A stretch of 64,000 nt of DNA, taken from positions 48,601-112,600 of the forward strand of contig JAJDCP010000012.1 of the NCBI GenBank assembly GCA_029260765.1, in the 5' to 3' direction. The stretch is from Planctomycetota bacterium. GTDB lineage: Bacteria; Planctomycetota; J058; JAJDCP01. The notes under the pieces were generated by a model. It was not told the DNA's origin and made no database searches. It worked only from the letters and a program-made list of their open reading frames with translations. Of the stretch, positions 43,667 through 53,112 are shown piece by piece. The translations under genes were made by a program, and so were the position numbers. The stretch's first letter is position 1, and the number at the start of each line of letters is the position of its first letter.

Positions 43667-44272
43667 CTACTCTTTGACGCGCGTGTAGATGATCTCGAGC
43701 ACCTTGTAGTCGTCGCCCGCGTGCAGGTCGAAGATCTCGAAGGTGTGTGTGTCGTTGTCGACAATGGTCAGCCGGTGCTTCACCATGCGTCCGTAGACAT
43801 TCAGCATCGGCTCGTCCTGCTCACCGTACAGGGTGAGGACCTTGCCGCTGGGATCGCAAGAACCCGAGGTTCTCAGGATGGTGGTGTCCATGTTGTTGGC
43901 CCAGGTGTTGACATACATGCTGCGGTTGTTGTCGTAACCCGTCATGCCGATGCCGTTGTACGGCATACCCATGAAGTCGCAGGTGAAGTCGTCCTGAATG
44001 AAGCGGCCCCCGAGAACCCAGCGGGTCTCACTGCTGCCTTTGGAGATCTGGGGCTCGCCCGCCGGATCCCACCACATCTTCATGGTCACATCCCACTTGC
44101 CGACCAGCGGCTCGAGCCGCTTGTGGTTTTCGTTCGGGGCGACAGAAGCCATCCACTGCTCCATCATCGCCTGCATTTCTTCGGGGCTGGGCTGGTTTTC
44201 GCCGCCCTCCTGGGCCTGGACACTAAGGACACAACCCAACATCAGGGCAATCGACACGGCCTGCTTGTACAT
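43667..44272 (-). CDS. Secreted DUF1579-like protein
   Basis: A 201-residue protein: signal peptide MYKQAVSIALMLGCVLSVQA, then HKRLEPLVGKWDVTMKMWWD, TRWVLGGRFIQDDFTCDFMG, GIGMTGYDNNRSMYVNTWAN and MVKHRLTIVDNDTHTFEIFD, the DUF1579 pattern (lipocalin-like beta-barrel). Function not known for the family. It diverges from the selenoprotein gene and is co-directional with the PHP gene. Confidence 0.88.
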   Translation of the reverse strand: MYKQAVSIALMLGCVLSVQAQEGGENQPSPEEMQAMMEQWMASVAPNENHKRLEPLVGKWDVTMKMWWDPAGEPQISKGSSETRWVLGGRFIQDDFTCDFMGMPYNGIGMTGYDNNRSMYVNTWANNMDTTILRTSGSCDPSGKVLTLYGEQDEPMLNVYGRMVKHRLTIVDNDTHTFEIFDLHAGDDYKVLEIIYTRVKE

Positions 44273-44391
44273 GGCACTCCTCCTGGGGAACTGGTTGGTA
44301 ACAATCTGGACCATTCTACATCAGGATCAAAGAAACATCCCAGACGTTTGCCTGGCTCGAGGTGTAGCCGCTCGGCATATAAGCATGAGCT

Positions 44392-44421
44392 TTGCAGACT
44401 GCACGGCGTGTCGGGTACCAT
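44392..44421 (+). promoter_or_regulatory. Possible promoter of the selenoprotein gene
   Basis: TTGCAG (44392-44397), an 18-bp spacer and TACCAT (44416-44421), about 44 bp before ATG 44465. The hexamers match those before the FKBP gene. Confidence 0.35.
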
Positions 44422-44464
44422 GGCACGCGCAAGTGGCCACTGTTTGCCCAAGATAGAGGAGAAA

Positions 44465-45418
44465 ATGATGAAAGCCCTCCGAGCTTTCGCCCTCCTCGGT
44501 CTGCTGCTCCCCGTTGGATTGTTCGCTCAGAGCAATGAAGAGAAGAGGGATGCCAAGCTCGCCGAGGATTGGCTGCAAAATGCCGATTGGCTCACCGACT
44601 ACGACCAGGCACGAGAGGTAAGTGCAGAGACGGGCAAGCCGATCTTCGCGTACTTCACCCGCTCGTATGCCTTCTGACCGCCTTGCGCAAGCCTGGAGAA
44701 CGGTGCGTTCTCCGAAGAAACGTTCGCGGATTTCGGTCAAGACTATGTTCTGTTCTGCCACGTCACCTCGCGCGTCGAAGGTGATCCGTACCCGTCTCTG
44801 TTGAGCGAGAAGGGCGGCCGTGGATTCCCGTATATCATCTTCATGGATGCCGAAGGCAACAAGATCGCGCAGCATCAGGGAGCCCGCAACCTCGAAGGCT
44901 TCAAGGCCAGCGGAGAGAAGGCGATAGCGTTCCTCGACCTGATCGCCCGCGCGGCCGAAGATGACAGCGTGGCGGCCGAGCTGCTGCAGGCGCGTATCGA
45001 CATGGGCGGCATCAACGCTGCCGACGCCCAGGCCGAGTTGGCCAGGCTGGTCGATGCGGGTGTGTTCGCCGACAAGGCCGAGCTGCAGGCAAGCCTCGAA
45101 GCGACCATCGCCTCCCAACAGATCGAGCAGACGATCCAGGCCGCGGGGCGGGATGAGGCCAAGCAGATCGCGGCAGGGGCCGAGTTCTGGGAAGCCGTGC
45201 AGAGTGGTGGTGTGACGATCTCCGAGGACAGCCGCATGTACTCGGCGTATTGGAGCTTCGTCATGGCCTACGGCGATGCGCAGGAAGACGCGGAGATCTA
45301 CGGTCATGCGCTGGGTATTCTCGACGCCAAGTATGGGCATATCGAGCGCAACCGCGCCCTGCTCGACAAGAGCAAGGCCCGGCTCGAAGAGCTGAAGAAG
45401 ATGGCAGAGGAAGACTGA
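44465..45418 (+). CDS. Thioredoxin-fold selenoprotein with UPPC motif (UGA at codon 71)
   Basis: From ATG 44465 the frame gives a signal peptide (MMKALRAFALLGLLLPVGLF) and a thioredoxin-like segment (SAETGKPIFAYFTRSYAF). It then meets TGA at 44675-44677, immediately followed by CCG CCT TGC. Read as selenocysteine, this is U71-P-P-C74, exactly the CXXC redox position of the fold. The same frame continues 247 codons without a break: FADFGQDYVLFCHVTSRVEG, then GGRGFPYIIFMDAEGNKIAQ (the cis-Pro region), and a helical C-terminal domain to the stop at 45418. A SECIS-like hairpin starts 17 nt after the UGA. It is probably a periplasmic thiol/selenol oxidoreductase of 317 residues. Read conventionally it would be split into two pieces. 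Confidence 0.87.
44675..44713 (+). promoter_or_regulatory. UGA(Sec) codon and bacterial SECIS-like hairpin
   Basis: After UGA 44675-44677 there is a perfect 7-bp stem GGAGAAC/GTTCTCC (44695-44701 and 44707-44713) closing a five-base GGTGC loop. The loop lies 25-29 nt past the UGA, within the 16-37 nt spacing known for bacterial SECIS elements, and contains the expected G and U bases for SelB binding. Confidence 0.75.
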
Positions 45419-45440
45419 GCACGAGCGTGCCCTTCTTTGC

Positions 45441-45475
45441 GACGCGGCGGCCTGCTCTGGCCGCCGTCTTCTTTT
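45441..45475 (+). terminator. Rho-independent terminator of the selenoprotein gene
   Basis: A perfect 8-bp stem CGGCGGCC/GGCCGCCG (45445-45452, 45459-45466) with loop TGCTCT is followed by TCTTCTTTT. It lies 23 bp after the stop codon. Confidence 0.85.
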
Positions 45476-45480
45476 GGGGG

Positions 45481-46074
45481 TCAGTTCCGCGCGGGCACCT
45501 CGACCCAGAACCAGCCCCGCAGATCACCGTCGGCAAAGCCTACGGCCTGATCCTGGGGATACTTCTCGGCCAGGGCGCTGCGCACTTCCGGCACAATGCC
45601 CTCTGCAGGCCCGTGGCATTGCAGGCAGGGCGGTGCGACCCTGATGGGAAGCAGCAGACCCAGGCTCCCCTCGCTGCTGCGGACCGTGAGTTCTTGTTCA
45701 CTGCGCGCTGCGATGGCAGCCGCGGCCCAGCCCGGTGCGGCGTTCGTGGGGTTGCGCAGCTTGAAAGATGTGCGTCCGATCTCCAGCGCATGGGTCTGTG
45801 CGACCTCGGCGGCCAGGGCGGGCGCGGCCTCGGAGCAGACACTGATGGCGCTCGGGGTGCCCTCGTCCTGGATCGCCTTGCTCAGGCGCGCAAACAGGCC
45901 GGCCATCAGGTCGTCACGCGCAGCGAGCGCTTGTTGATGTTGGGCCTGGGCATCGGCCTCCAGGGCATCCCCGCTGACCTCTGTCCAGGTGACCGGCGTG
46001 GTGGGGGCTGTGTCGCCGCAGCCGAGCAGCAGGCAGAGTGCCCCTGCGAGCGCCCAGCCGAATGACCGCATCAT
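45481..46074 (-). CDS. DUF3365 (Tll0287-like) c-type haem lipoprotein
   Basis: A 197-residue protein starting at two adjacent ATGs with AAAGGAGG upstream. The signal peptide ends in a lipobox (ALCLLLGC). The domain shows ISVCSEAAPALAAEVAQTHA, IGRTSFKLRNPTNAAPGWAA and a CXXCH haem motif in VAPPCLQCHGPAEGIVPEV, followed by AVGFADGDLRGWFWVEV. These are DUF3365 hallmarks, a PAS-like periplasmic haem domain linked to redox or gas sensing. A TACACT -10-like hexamer lies about 55 bp upstream. Confidence 0.9.
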   Translation of the reverse strand: MMRSFGWALAGALCLLLGCGDTAPTTPVTWTEVSGDALEADAQAQHQQALAARDDLMAGLFARLSKAIQDEGTPSAISVCSEAAPALAAEVAQTHALEIGRTSFKLRNPTNAAPGWAAAAIAARSEQELTVRSSEGSLGLLLPIRVAPPCLQCHGPAEGIVPEVRSALAEKYPQDQAVGFADGDLRGWFWVEVPARN

Positions 46075-46183
46075 CTTGTTCCTCCTTTGTGGGCATGTTG
46101 TGATCGATCTCCGCAGTGGAGTCGGTGCGTGCCAGTGTAGCAGGGCTTTGTCGGAAACTGCCTGGCTGAATGAGAGCGAGCGT

Positions 46184-46322
46184 GAATCCGAACCCGAATT
46201 CGGATCCGAATCCGAACCCGAACCCGAACCCGAATCCGAATCCGAATCCGAACCCGAATCCGAACCCGAATCCGAATCCGAATCCGAATCCGAACCCGAA
46301 TCCGAACCCGAAACCGAAACCG
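46184..46322. repeat. Hexanucleotide tandem array, (CCGAAY)n, about 23 units
   Basis: Continuous CCGAAC/CCGAAT units, the sixth base varying between C and T, with a few decayed units at each end. Because the unit is six bases, all frames on both strands stay open (Asn-Pro, Ser/Pro-Glu, Phe-Gly, Arg-Ile/Val, Ser-Asp dipeptides), but none has a credible gene context. It lies about 110 bp upstream of the DUF3365 gene. Confidence 0.9.
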
Positions 46323-46337
46323 ATCCCTGTACCGATT

Positions 46338-46606
46338 CCAGAGAACTCCTGACATGGGTCCGAACCGGGCTCACAGGAACCTTCTCTCACGGGGGCTTGC
46401 GGCCACTATCCACCTGGATCCAAGAAAACTCAGAGGAAGCCAGGATGGGGTTTTTGGCGCCCGGAGGCGCCTCTGGCATCCCATTCCGCCTGCATCCCTC
46501 AGAGGAAAAGGTCCCGTCCTGCCGAAGATGTCTAGCTGAGCAATGTGCGCTTTCCGACGTCTCAAGGAGTGTCGCAATGGATGGATGCCCATGCCAGGAG
46601 CTCTGG
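46338..46606. mobile_element. Repeat-bounded non-coding element A
   Basis: The left end, CCAGAGAACTCCTGACAT (from 46338), is an imperfect inverse of the right end, ATGCCAGGAGCTCTGG (46591-46606). The ends match those of the element at 57863-58655, and inside the left end both share CTCCTGACATGGGT, CGA and a GCGGC(C/T)ACTATCC block. Inside is a perfect hairpin GGCGCC-CGGA-GGCGCC (46456-46471). No coding capacity seen; probably a non-autonomous element. Confidence 0.55.
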
Positions 46607-46999
46607 ACTCCGACTCCGTCGGCGCCTCCTGAAGGTTCTCTGCTACATGTTTTGGCACCCATTTATCAGTGGGCAAAGAGACGGTGCCCCTGATCTCGTG
46701 TGCAGAGAGCTGTGAGGCCCACAGAGGGAGGGACGGGCTTCTTTCATGCTGCATCAGCCGGAACGCGCGCAGCTTGGCTCCCTAGTGCAAGTTGAGTACC
46801 CCTGCAATAGTGCGTTCGGCGGGTGGGTTTCCCAATCCCCGCGGCCCGCCAGTTCGATGACGCTGGGGAGCGTTCGATCGCACCAGGCTGAAGTTCTCCG
46901 CCACATCAGTAGACTTCACGATTCGCGTAATGCCACCCCTGGACACGGCCCCGCCCTCGCGGATGATGATGCTGAACCCGAGATGAGGGCAGCAGCGCG
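46607..46999. other. Intergenic, upstream of the kinase gene
   Basis: No reading frame with coding bias or family similarity was found. It should contain the kinase promoter, but no clear hexamers were recognised. Confidence 0.4.
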
Positions 47000-49900
47000 G
47001 TGAAGGAAGGCCGTAACCCGGAACCAGTCAGCGCGAGTACGTCGCCGACCGACGTGCCCTCTGCGTCTCAGCTCGATCCGCCGACGCTTGGCATCCCCCT
47101 GGCCGTCGAGCTCGGACCCCGCGCTGCTAGCGAGGGACCTCTGGCGGGCCGCTACCGGATTCTCGCAGAGCTCGGACGCGGCGGCATGGGGGTTGTCTAC
47201 CGGGCCTTCGACCGCGACTTGCGGCGCGATGTCGCGATGAAAGTGCTCGACGCCGGCATGGGCAATGCCACGCGCCCGTCGGATCCCGACAGGGCCGACG
47301 AGGCCGACTCGCCGCCCGTGCTTCGCTTCATCGCCGAAGCGCAGGCAACTGCCCAATTACAGCATCCCGGCATCGTCCCGGTTTATGAGGTCGGTCGCGA
47401 CGGCGTCGGGCGCCTGTTCTATACGATGAAGCTGGTCGATGGACAGACCTTGACCCGGCTCTCCAAGGCATCGCAACACGGCGGCGTGCCGACGCGGTTC
47501 CGATTGCTGCAGATCTTCGTCGAGGTGTGCAGGACCGTGGCGTACGCGCATGCGCGCGGCATCATCCACCGCGACCTCAAGCCGAGCAACATCATGGTCG
47601 GTGCCTTCGACGACGTGCAGGTGCTTGATTGGGGACTGGCGAAGGTGCTGCGCCCCAAGCATAGCGATGCCGGGATCGAGTATGCCCGAGTGCGCCCGAC
47701 CTCCCCAGCAACGGGGCCCGGGGTAGAAGAGGGACCGCCGACCGGAACCGGCCAGGTCCTCGGGACACCCGGATACATGGCTCCGGAACAGGTGTTGGAT
47801 CCCGCGCGGGTCGGACCGCATGCGGACATCTATGCCTTGGGCGCGACGCTGTTCGCGACCGTTGTCGGTAAGAGCCCGTTCGGTTCCGGCAGGTTCCACG
47901 AGATCCTGGTCCGCCAGACCCAGCAACCGACGCCTCCTCTGAGTCGTGTCGACAAGCGCGTACCCCGCGAGCTGGTTGCGATCTGCGCCCGAGCGATGGC
48001 CCGAGAGCCAGGTGAACGCTACCGAGACGCCGACGCGCTGGCAGCTGACGTTCAGGCCTTCCTTGAGGGACGCTCGGTCACGGCGTCTCCCGACGGCAGT
48101 TTGCGAAGGCTGCGCAAGGCCGTGCTGCGTCGGCCTGGACTGGCCCTGGCCAGCCTGGTCAGCCTACTGCTCTTGTCGGTTTCGTCGCTCGTCGGGTTGT
48201 CGTCGGTCTCCCGCGCCCGTTCGGAGCTGGCGGACACCCTCGCGGTACTGCGCCGTACCACCGCCTCGCTCGATGTCTCCCGACAACAGTCAGAGGTAAA
48301 CGCGCGCCGTGCGCGCTCACGTGCGCTGGTTCTCGGGAGCCAGTTCAACCTCGACAAAGATCCCATGCTCGCCCTGCTTCTGGCCCGGGAGGCACTCGGC
48401 CTGGCAGACGGCCCAGAACCGCGCCGCGCGCTGCGCGCGGCGTTGCGTGTGCCCGAGCGGCTCCGCATCGAGCGCGAAGGGCTGGCTCAAGCCATCTTCA
48501 GCCCTGATGGCCAGAAATTCCTGACGCGCGAGGCACGGACGGGCCTGATCGAGGTCTTCGACCTCGCCGGACGGTCGCTAGCCGCCTTTCATGGGCGGGG
48601 CCAACCGGTCTCCGCAGATGTGGCTGGCGAGCGCCTCGTGCACGCAGATTTCACAGCCGACAGCCGTGCCATCCTCGGCTGGGCGGCGGGCCGCCGGGTC
48701 AGGGCTTGGGACCTGCAGGGCCGTCCCCTCGCGAGCGTGCTCGACGACCAGCTGCCGGGGGCGCCACTGACCTTTCTGGCCGATGGAAGCGTGCTGCTGG
48801 TGGGCAGCCTGCACGGCGACTCCTGTGTCGTCCAATCACGCTCCGATGGTGCGCAGCTGCGGCGTTTTCGGCTTCCTGGGGCGGTCCGAGGGCTCGATGC
48901 GCAGCCGAACAGCCCTTTGCTCGCTGTCACGCTCGAGGACGGCGCGGTCTGCCTGCTCGACATACAGACGGGAGCGGCACGGCACCTGCCGAGCACGTTG
49001 CATGCGAGGGACGCAACGCTGGCTGCGACGGGCGACCGTGTCCTGATCCACGGCACGGCGTCCGATGGGGTGAAACGGAGCGAGCTGTGGGACTCGGCGG
49101 GTCTGCTCATCCGCGGCGCGCTCGCCACGCAGCTCGAGTACTCTCCTGGCGGGCGTTTCCTGTTCGAGGTGCGGGGCCAGGAGTTGCGGCTGGTTTCGAC
49201 GCAGACCGGCTCCAGCAGCGTCATCCGCGCGGCAGGCGAGCTGGAGGGAACCGCGTTCGGTTTCGAAGATGCGTTGGTCTCACTGCGCGTGCGCGATCCG
49301 CTCCGTCGCTCACAAGTGACTGCCGAGCTCTGGGCGACGCCCGGAGAGCTCGAGGCGGCGCAACGCCTTACCCAGTTGAGCCCTGCCAGTTCGGTTACCT
49401 GCGCGGCCTTCATCGGCAGCCAGGGGATTGCGCTGGGTTGTGAGGATGGCTCGGTCCGCAGCTACGAATTCTCGGGCGAGGCACTCGGAACCTTCTACCA
49501 CGGGGCGAGAGTGGAGGCCATCGCTTTCGATGCGCTGGCGACGCGCATGCTGACGAGGGGTGGCGGGAGGGCGGTTGTCTTTTTCCTACAACCGTACGAC
49601 CCGTCCGGACTCGGCATCCCTCCGGGCCTGATCGCCTTGGGTCCGCGGGATGCCGTGCTCGCCATCCCCAACGGCGAGGCCGACTCTGCTCAGCTCTGGA
49701 TCGAGGGGGCGCCCGGTCCGGCTCTGGCCCATCCGCGGGTGATCAGGGGGGGATTCCTGCTCAACGGCGAGGTCTGGACCGAGTCGCCGCGCGAGGTCCG
49801 GCTCTGGGAACGGAACGGCCGGATGATTTCGAGCCGTTCGGACGTGCCTGGCCTGGAACGCACGGCGATCTCAGCCAGCGGGACTGTGGCCTGCCCCACC

Positions 49901-50737
49901 GAATCGGCAGGCTGGTGCCTGCGCTCGCTCCGCGGCGCGCCGGATGTGCCCATCGATCACCGGGGCGCCGACTGGGTCGGGGCCGTCCCTGATGGCGTGC
50001 AGTACCTGAGTCGGAGCCGTGCTGAGCTGCGGCTCTGGTCCACCCGTGGTGAGCTATTGGGCAGCCAGCCGATCGAGGTCCGAGGGATCGACTTCGGCAG
50101 GGACATGCGCTGTGTGTTCCTTGGCTCCAGGCGCTCGGGCTGGTTTCGCTGGTCGTTGGAGGACCCCCGTTCGTGCCTTGCGTTGGACACCGATGGGCAG
50201 CCCATCGCGTTCTGCGATGACGGTCAACGTGTGTTGGTGCGTCACGAAGGCGGCCGTCTCACGCTGGGGCGCTTCGGCGAGCCCGGCGAGCAGCCACTGG
50301 ACATCAAGGGCGCACAGCGCGCGCCGATGGGCAAGACCCGGGCGGCGCGGTTTCGGCCGGGCAGCAGGGACGGTGCCGTCCTGACCGAAGATGGCGCGCT
50401 ATGGACCTTCGACGAATCGGGCGAGGCGGCGGTGCTCGCGTTGCCGGCTGGCGCCAGGCTCTTCGACTACGCCACCGATGGCCGGCTGGTTGTCGCCCTC
50501 GAAACCGGCCAACTGAACATCTTCGACCGTGACCTCTCCCTGATCGATGCCATCGACGGCCAGGAGCCGGCCATCGAGCTGACGTTTGCGCCCGGTGGGC
50601 TGAGCATCGCGGTGGGGATCGATGGGAAACGGGCCGTTCTGTATCCCGGCTCCCGTGAAGACTTGCTCCGCCTGGCCGAACGCAGGGCGACACGGCAGCT
50701 GAGCGCCGAGGAGCGGCAGCTCTATGGGGTCGATTGA
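47000..50737 (+). CDS. Transmembrane Ser/Thr protein kinase with C-terminal propeller-like domain, 1245 aa
   Basis: Start GTG 47000. The kinase domain spans residues ~51-345: glycine loop ELGRGGMGVVY (57-67), Lys81, catalytic HRDLKPSNIMV (190-200, Asp192), DWG (210-212) in place of DFG, GTPGYMAPEQV (255-265). One transmembrane helix follows (LALASLVSLLLLSVSSLVGL, 381-400). The extracytoplasmic part has a coiled coil and then about 800 residues of WD40-like blades (AQAIFSPDGQKFLTREA, ADFTADSRAILGWAAGRRVR, IELTFAPGGLSIAVGIDGK). The layout is that of bacterial Hanks-type sensor kinases. No partner gene is adjacent. Confidence 0.94.
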   Translation: MKEGRNPEPVSASTSPTDVPSASQLDPPTLGIPLAVELGPRAASEGPLAGRYRILAELGRGGMGVVYRAFDRDLRRDVAMKVLDAGMGNATRPSDPDRADEADSPPVLRFIAEAQATAQLQHPGIVPVYEVGRDGVGRLFYTMKLVDGQTLTRLSKASQHGGVPTRFRLLQIFVEVCRTVAYAHARGIIHRDLKPSNIMVGAFDDVQVLDWGLAKVLRPKHSDAGIEYARVRPTSPATGPGVEEGPPTGTGQVLGTPGYMAPEQVLDPARVGPHADIYALGATLFATVVGKSPFGSGRFHEILVRQTQQPTPPLSRVDKRVPRELVAICARAMAREPGERYRDADALAADVQAFLEGRSVTASPDGSLRRLRKAVLRRPGLALASLVSLLLLSVSSLVGLSSVSRARSELADTLAVLRRTTASLDVSRQQSEVNARRARSRALVLGSQFNLDKDPMLALLLAREALGLADGPEPRRALRAALRVPERLRIEREGLAQAIFSPDGQKFLTREARTGLIEVFDLAGRSLAAFHGRGQPVSADVAGERLVHADFTADSRAILGWAAGRRVRAWDLQGRPLASVLDDQLPGAPLTFLADGSVLLVGSLHGDSCVVQSRSDGAQLRRFRLPGAVRGLDAQPNSPLLAVTLEDGAVCLLDIQTGAARHLPSTLHARDATLAATGDRVLIHGTASDGVKRSELWDSAGLLIRGALATQLEYSPGGRFLFEVRGQELRLVSTQTGSSSVIRAAGELEGTAFGFEDALVSLRVRDPLRRSQVTAELWATPGELEAAQRLTQLSPASSVTCAAFIGSQGIALGCEDGSVRSYEFSGEALGTFYHGARVEAIAFDALATRMLTRGGGRAVVFFLQPYDPSGLGIPPGLIALGPRDAVLAIPNGEADSAQLWIEGAPGPALAHPRVIRGGFLLNGEVWTESPREVRLWERNGRMISSRSDVPGLERTAISASGTVACPTESAGWCLRSLRGAPDVPIDHRGADWVGAVPDGVQYLSRSRAELRLWSTRGELLGSQPIEVRGIDFGRDMRCVFLGSRRSGWFRWSLEDPRSCLALDTDGQPIAFCDDGQRVLVRHEGGRLTLGRFGEPGEQPLDIKGAQRAPMGKTRAARFRPGSRDGAVLTEDGALWTFDESGEAAVLALPAGARLFDYATDGRLVVALETGQLNIFDRDLSLIDAIDGQEPAIELTFAPGGLSIAVGIDGKRAVLYPGSREDLLRLAERRATRQLSAEERQLYGVD

Positions 50738-51272
50738 GCCGCCCTGCTCGCTTGGCATCAACGAAAAGCTCGCCAGCGGGTGCTTGGGGGAAGCTCAACA
50801 GCACAGGCAGGCACGGTTTCAGACCCAGCGTTCGTGTTCTCTCGTTCTGCACCGGCAGCGGGGAATCATGAAGCGCCACGGCATCGATCTCCCGGTTTCG
50901 ATGCTGTGCGACTCGGTGGCGCAGGGCGCGCCCAGCGCAGCTTCGTCTGGGCCTGCCTTGCTCAAGCAGTATGCCACGCCCAATGGCTCGGCAAGGGCTT
51001 CGCTGCCGATCCGATGCACGCTCAACGAGAGCGCTGCGCGCGCAGCGAGTGGATCAAAGAAGCGAAGACGCCAACGTTTGCAGACATGATTGCTGCTCTT
51101 CGCCGCCAAATGCTGCAGCCAAGAACACTTGTCCGTGCCACGGGGGCGGCGACGCTGCGTCTTCCCGTCGTTGGCCTCGGTCCACACGGCGGGCCGAAGT
51201 AGGACCAGTCACGGAGCCCCGTTTGCGCTGGGGGGGGCGCCCCCTCCCCCGCTGGCGCGGCCGAAACACAGC
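50738..51272 (+). pseudogene. Intergenic with a possible transposase C-terminal remnant
   Basis: The only recognisable piece is around 50936-51120 (plus strand): RSFVWACLAQAV, then EWIKEAKTPTFADMIAALRR, which resembles the end of some IS transposases (a PTFxDxLAAxRR motif). No start, catalytic residues or inverted repeats were found. The rest of this 535-bp stretch shows nothing. Confidence 0.25.
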
Positions 51273-52523
51273 TCAAACGGTCCAGTCGCTGCTAAAGCGT
51301 GCGGCGATCTGCAGCAGGGTCTCTTCATGGGGGCCCATGACCGCATCGAGGTGACCGGTCTGTGGCAAGACCTTGGTGAGGATCTCGGTCTCCGGCGCCG
51401 CGGAGCGCTGGGCCGTCACGATCGCGGCGTGGATGTCCGCCACGCTGTTCCCGAGCCCCAGGCCCGGCTCCGCCGTGTCTGCGTCGCCGCCGACGATGCC
51501 GAGCTTGCTCACGAAGCTCCGCTTGGCCGGGTCGTTCTCGTAGTCGAGGGAGGACCCCTCGGATGTCTCGGCAGAGCGCCAACCGAGCTTATAGTAGCGT
51601 GTAACATCGGCGAAGATGTCGGTGTGTGTCCGCTGGATCGCGTGGCTGCGCAGCATGTCTACGAAGAAGGCAAAGGAGATGTTCTCGCGGCAGAACATCG
51701 AGCCTGGGGCGACCTTGTAGAAGGGGTAGAGCTGCACCTTCAGCAGCCTCTCGTATGCCTTGCCCGCCACTCCAAACCGGCGCGTCGAGCCGAAGGGGCC
51801 GAAGATCGCGCTCGGGAACAGGTCCATGCCTTCGAGGGAGGCCGGGATCAGGGACAGCAGCTGGCCCAGACGATAGAAGTAGCCGATGGCCAGATTCTGG
51901 TAGGCATCCATCTGCGCGGGTCTGCCGACTTCGGTGGCGCTGGCCATGATCGCCGCGCGTTCCTTGGCGAGCTGCACGTCGTGCACCAGAGCGCCGTGCT
52001 TGTCGACGCTCAAACCATGGCGGTAGCTGTGCAGGGCCAGGCCGCCCATCGAGAAGCCGATCACGTGCACTTTGCGGCCTGTGACTTGATGGGCGTGGGC
52101 GATGATCGCAGGCGTATCCTCCAGCGCGATCTTGTCGAAGCCGTGGGCGCCACGCACCGGATAGCGCGCCAGGGAACGGAAGCCGTCGGGACCCTGGCCA
52201 CGAAAGTTGATCATGAACACATCGCAGCCACGGGCGTGCAACTTGCGGCCGAGGCCCTCCCAGATGCGGTGAGTACAGTTGAATCCCGGCAGCAAGACAA
52301 AGACCGGGCCCTTTTTGGGGCCCGGAAACCGCTCTCCGTACAGCGTGCCTGTCTTCGTGCGCAGCGTGATCTTCTCGCGTGTCGGGCCCTCTTCGTCCAT
52401 CCAGCTCATGCCGGGCTTGCGGCGCAGGATGATGCGGGCGGGTCGGCCGCCAAGCAGCGAGAAACGACGCAGGCCGTTGACGAAGATCCGGTCGGTTCCA
52501 CGGGAAGAAGTTGTCGTCGGCAT
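51273..52523 (-). CDS. Alpha/beta-fold hydrolase
   Basis: A 416-residue hydrolase: GPVFVLLPGFNCTHRIWEGL, VFMINFRGQGPDGFRSLARY, nucleophile elbow VHVIGFSMGGLALHSYRHGL (Ser in GFSMGG), GIVGGDADTAEPGLGLGNSV (acid loop) and VLPQTGHLDAVMGPH (His). The N-terminal ~60 residues (RIILRRKPGMSWMDEEGPTR) precede the fold. Substrate unknown; lipase or polyester-type acylhydrolase are options. ATG 52523 is chosen because upstream sequence in this frame is not homologous or coding-like. Confidence 0.88.
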   Translation of the reverse strand: MPTTTSSRGTDRIFVNGLRRFSLLGGRPARIILRRKPGMSWMDEEGPTREKITLRTKTGTLYGERFPGPKKGPVFVLLPGFNCTHRIWEGLGRKLHARGCDVFMINFRGQGPDGFRSLARYPVRGAHGFDKIALEDTPAIIAHAHQVTGRKVHVIGFSMGGLALHSYRHGLSVDKHGALVHDVQLAKERAAIMASATEVGRPAQMDAYQNLAIGYFYRLGQLLSLIPASLEGMDLFPSAIFGPFGSTRRFGVAGKAYERLLKVQLYPFYKVAPGSMFCRENISFAFFVDMLRSHAIQRTHTDIFADVTRYYKLGWRSAETSEGSSLDYENDPAKRSFVSKLGIVGGDADTAEPGLGLGNSVADIHAAIVTAQRSAAPETEILTKVLPQTGHLDAVMGPHEETLLQIAARFSSDWTV

Positions 52524-53112
52524 GGCAAACCTCGCAGCAGGGGACTGTTCGTGACGAGGTTCCACTTTGCAAATGCGATGCCATTTTGTGAAATGTGTTT
52601 TCTTTTTGGCGGGGGAGCCCGCGGCGGGCGGAGTTTCGAGGATAGATTTGGAGTCGGCATCGGGCCTGAGAGTCGAGATCATACATACACACCGGGTGAT
52701 GGTATGTACGAGCGCTTGACCGTCTCTCGCGCTTTTCACCGAGTCGGCGGCCGCTCCGAGCGCTTCCGCAGGCAGAGGATGTGCTGGCGCTGTCTGTCGG
52801 GAGCTATGACGTGCGCGCGGTCTCGGAGATACGCGCAGGGCCGGCACATCCTTGGACCATCGAGGCCGAGCACGACAAGCTGCGCTCCAAGCGCGCAGGC
52901 GAGTGCGGGACTCGCTAGAGACGGAAAGGTCACGAGCGGTGTTGTGGAGGCGTTCCAGATCGGAAACTGGAACAGACTCAGGGTCCCCACGATCATGAAC
53001 GCAGCCTACGCGCCGGCCAGGCAGAAGACGAAAAAACCCGGCCGCAAGGCGGCGCGCCATGGTGTGCCGTACGACCGGTCTTGTGGATGCCCGGGCCCGG
53101 GCCCGGCGCGCG
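52524..53112. other. Intergenic, 589 bp, possible operator
   Basis: No convincing gene. An inverted repeat ACATAC-N13-GTATGT (52683-52707) lies about 160 bp upstream of the hydrolase and could be a regulator site. A short plus-strand open stretch near 52790-52918 (SYDVRAVSEIRAGPA) may be a gene remnant. A GC-rich run of GGGCCC repeats occurs at 53093-53106. Confidence 0.35.

Noticed and set aside
44465..45418. Pseudogene with a premature stop
   Set aside because: The stop is specifically TGA at the redox position of the fold, with intact frame after it and a correctly spaced SECIS-like hairpin.
46184..46322. CRISPR array
   Set aside because: The units are six bases with no spacers; no cas genes are in the window.
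46170..46390. Asn-Pro, Phe-Gly and Ser-Asp repeat proteins
   Set aside because: A 6-bp tandem repeat keeps all frames open; none has a ribosome-binding site or conserved flanks.
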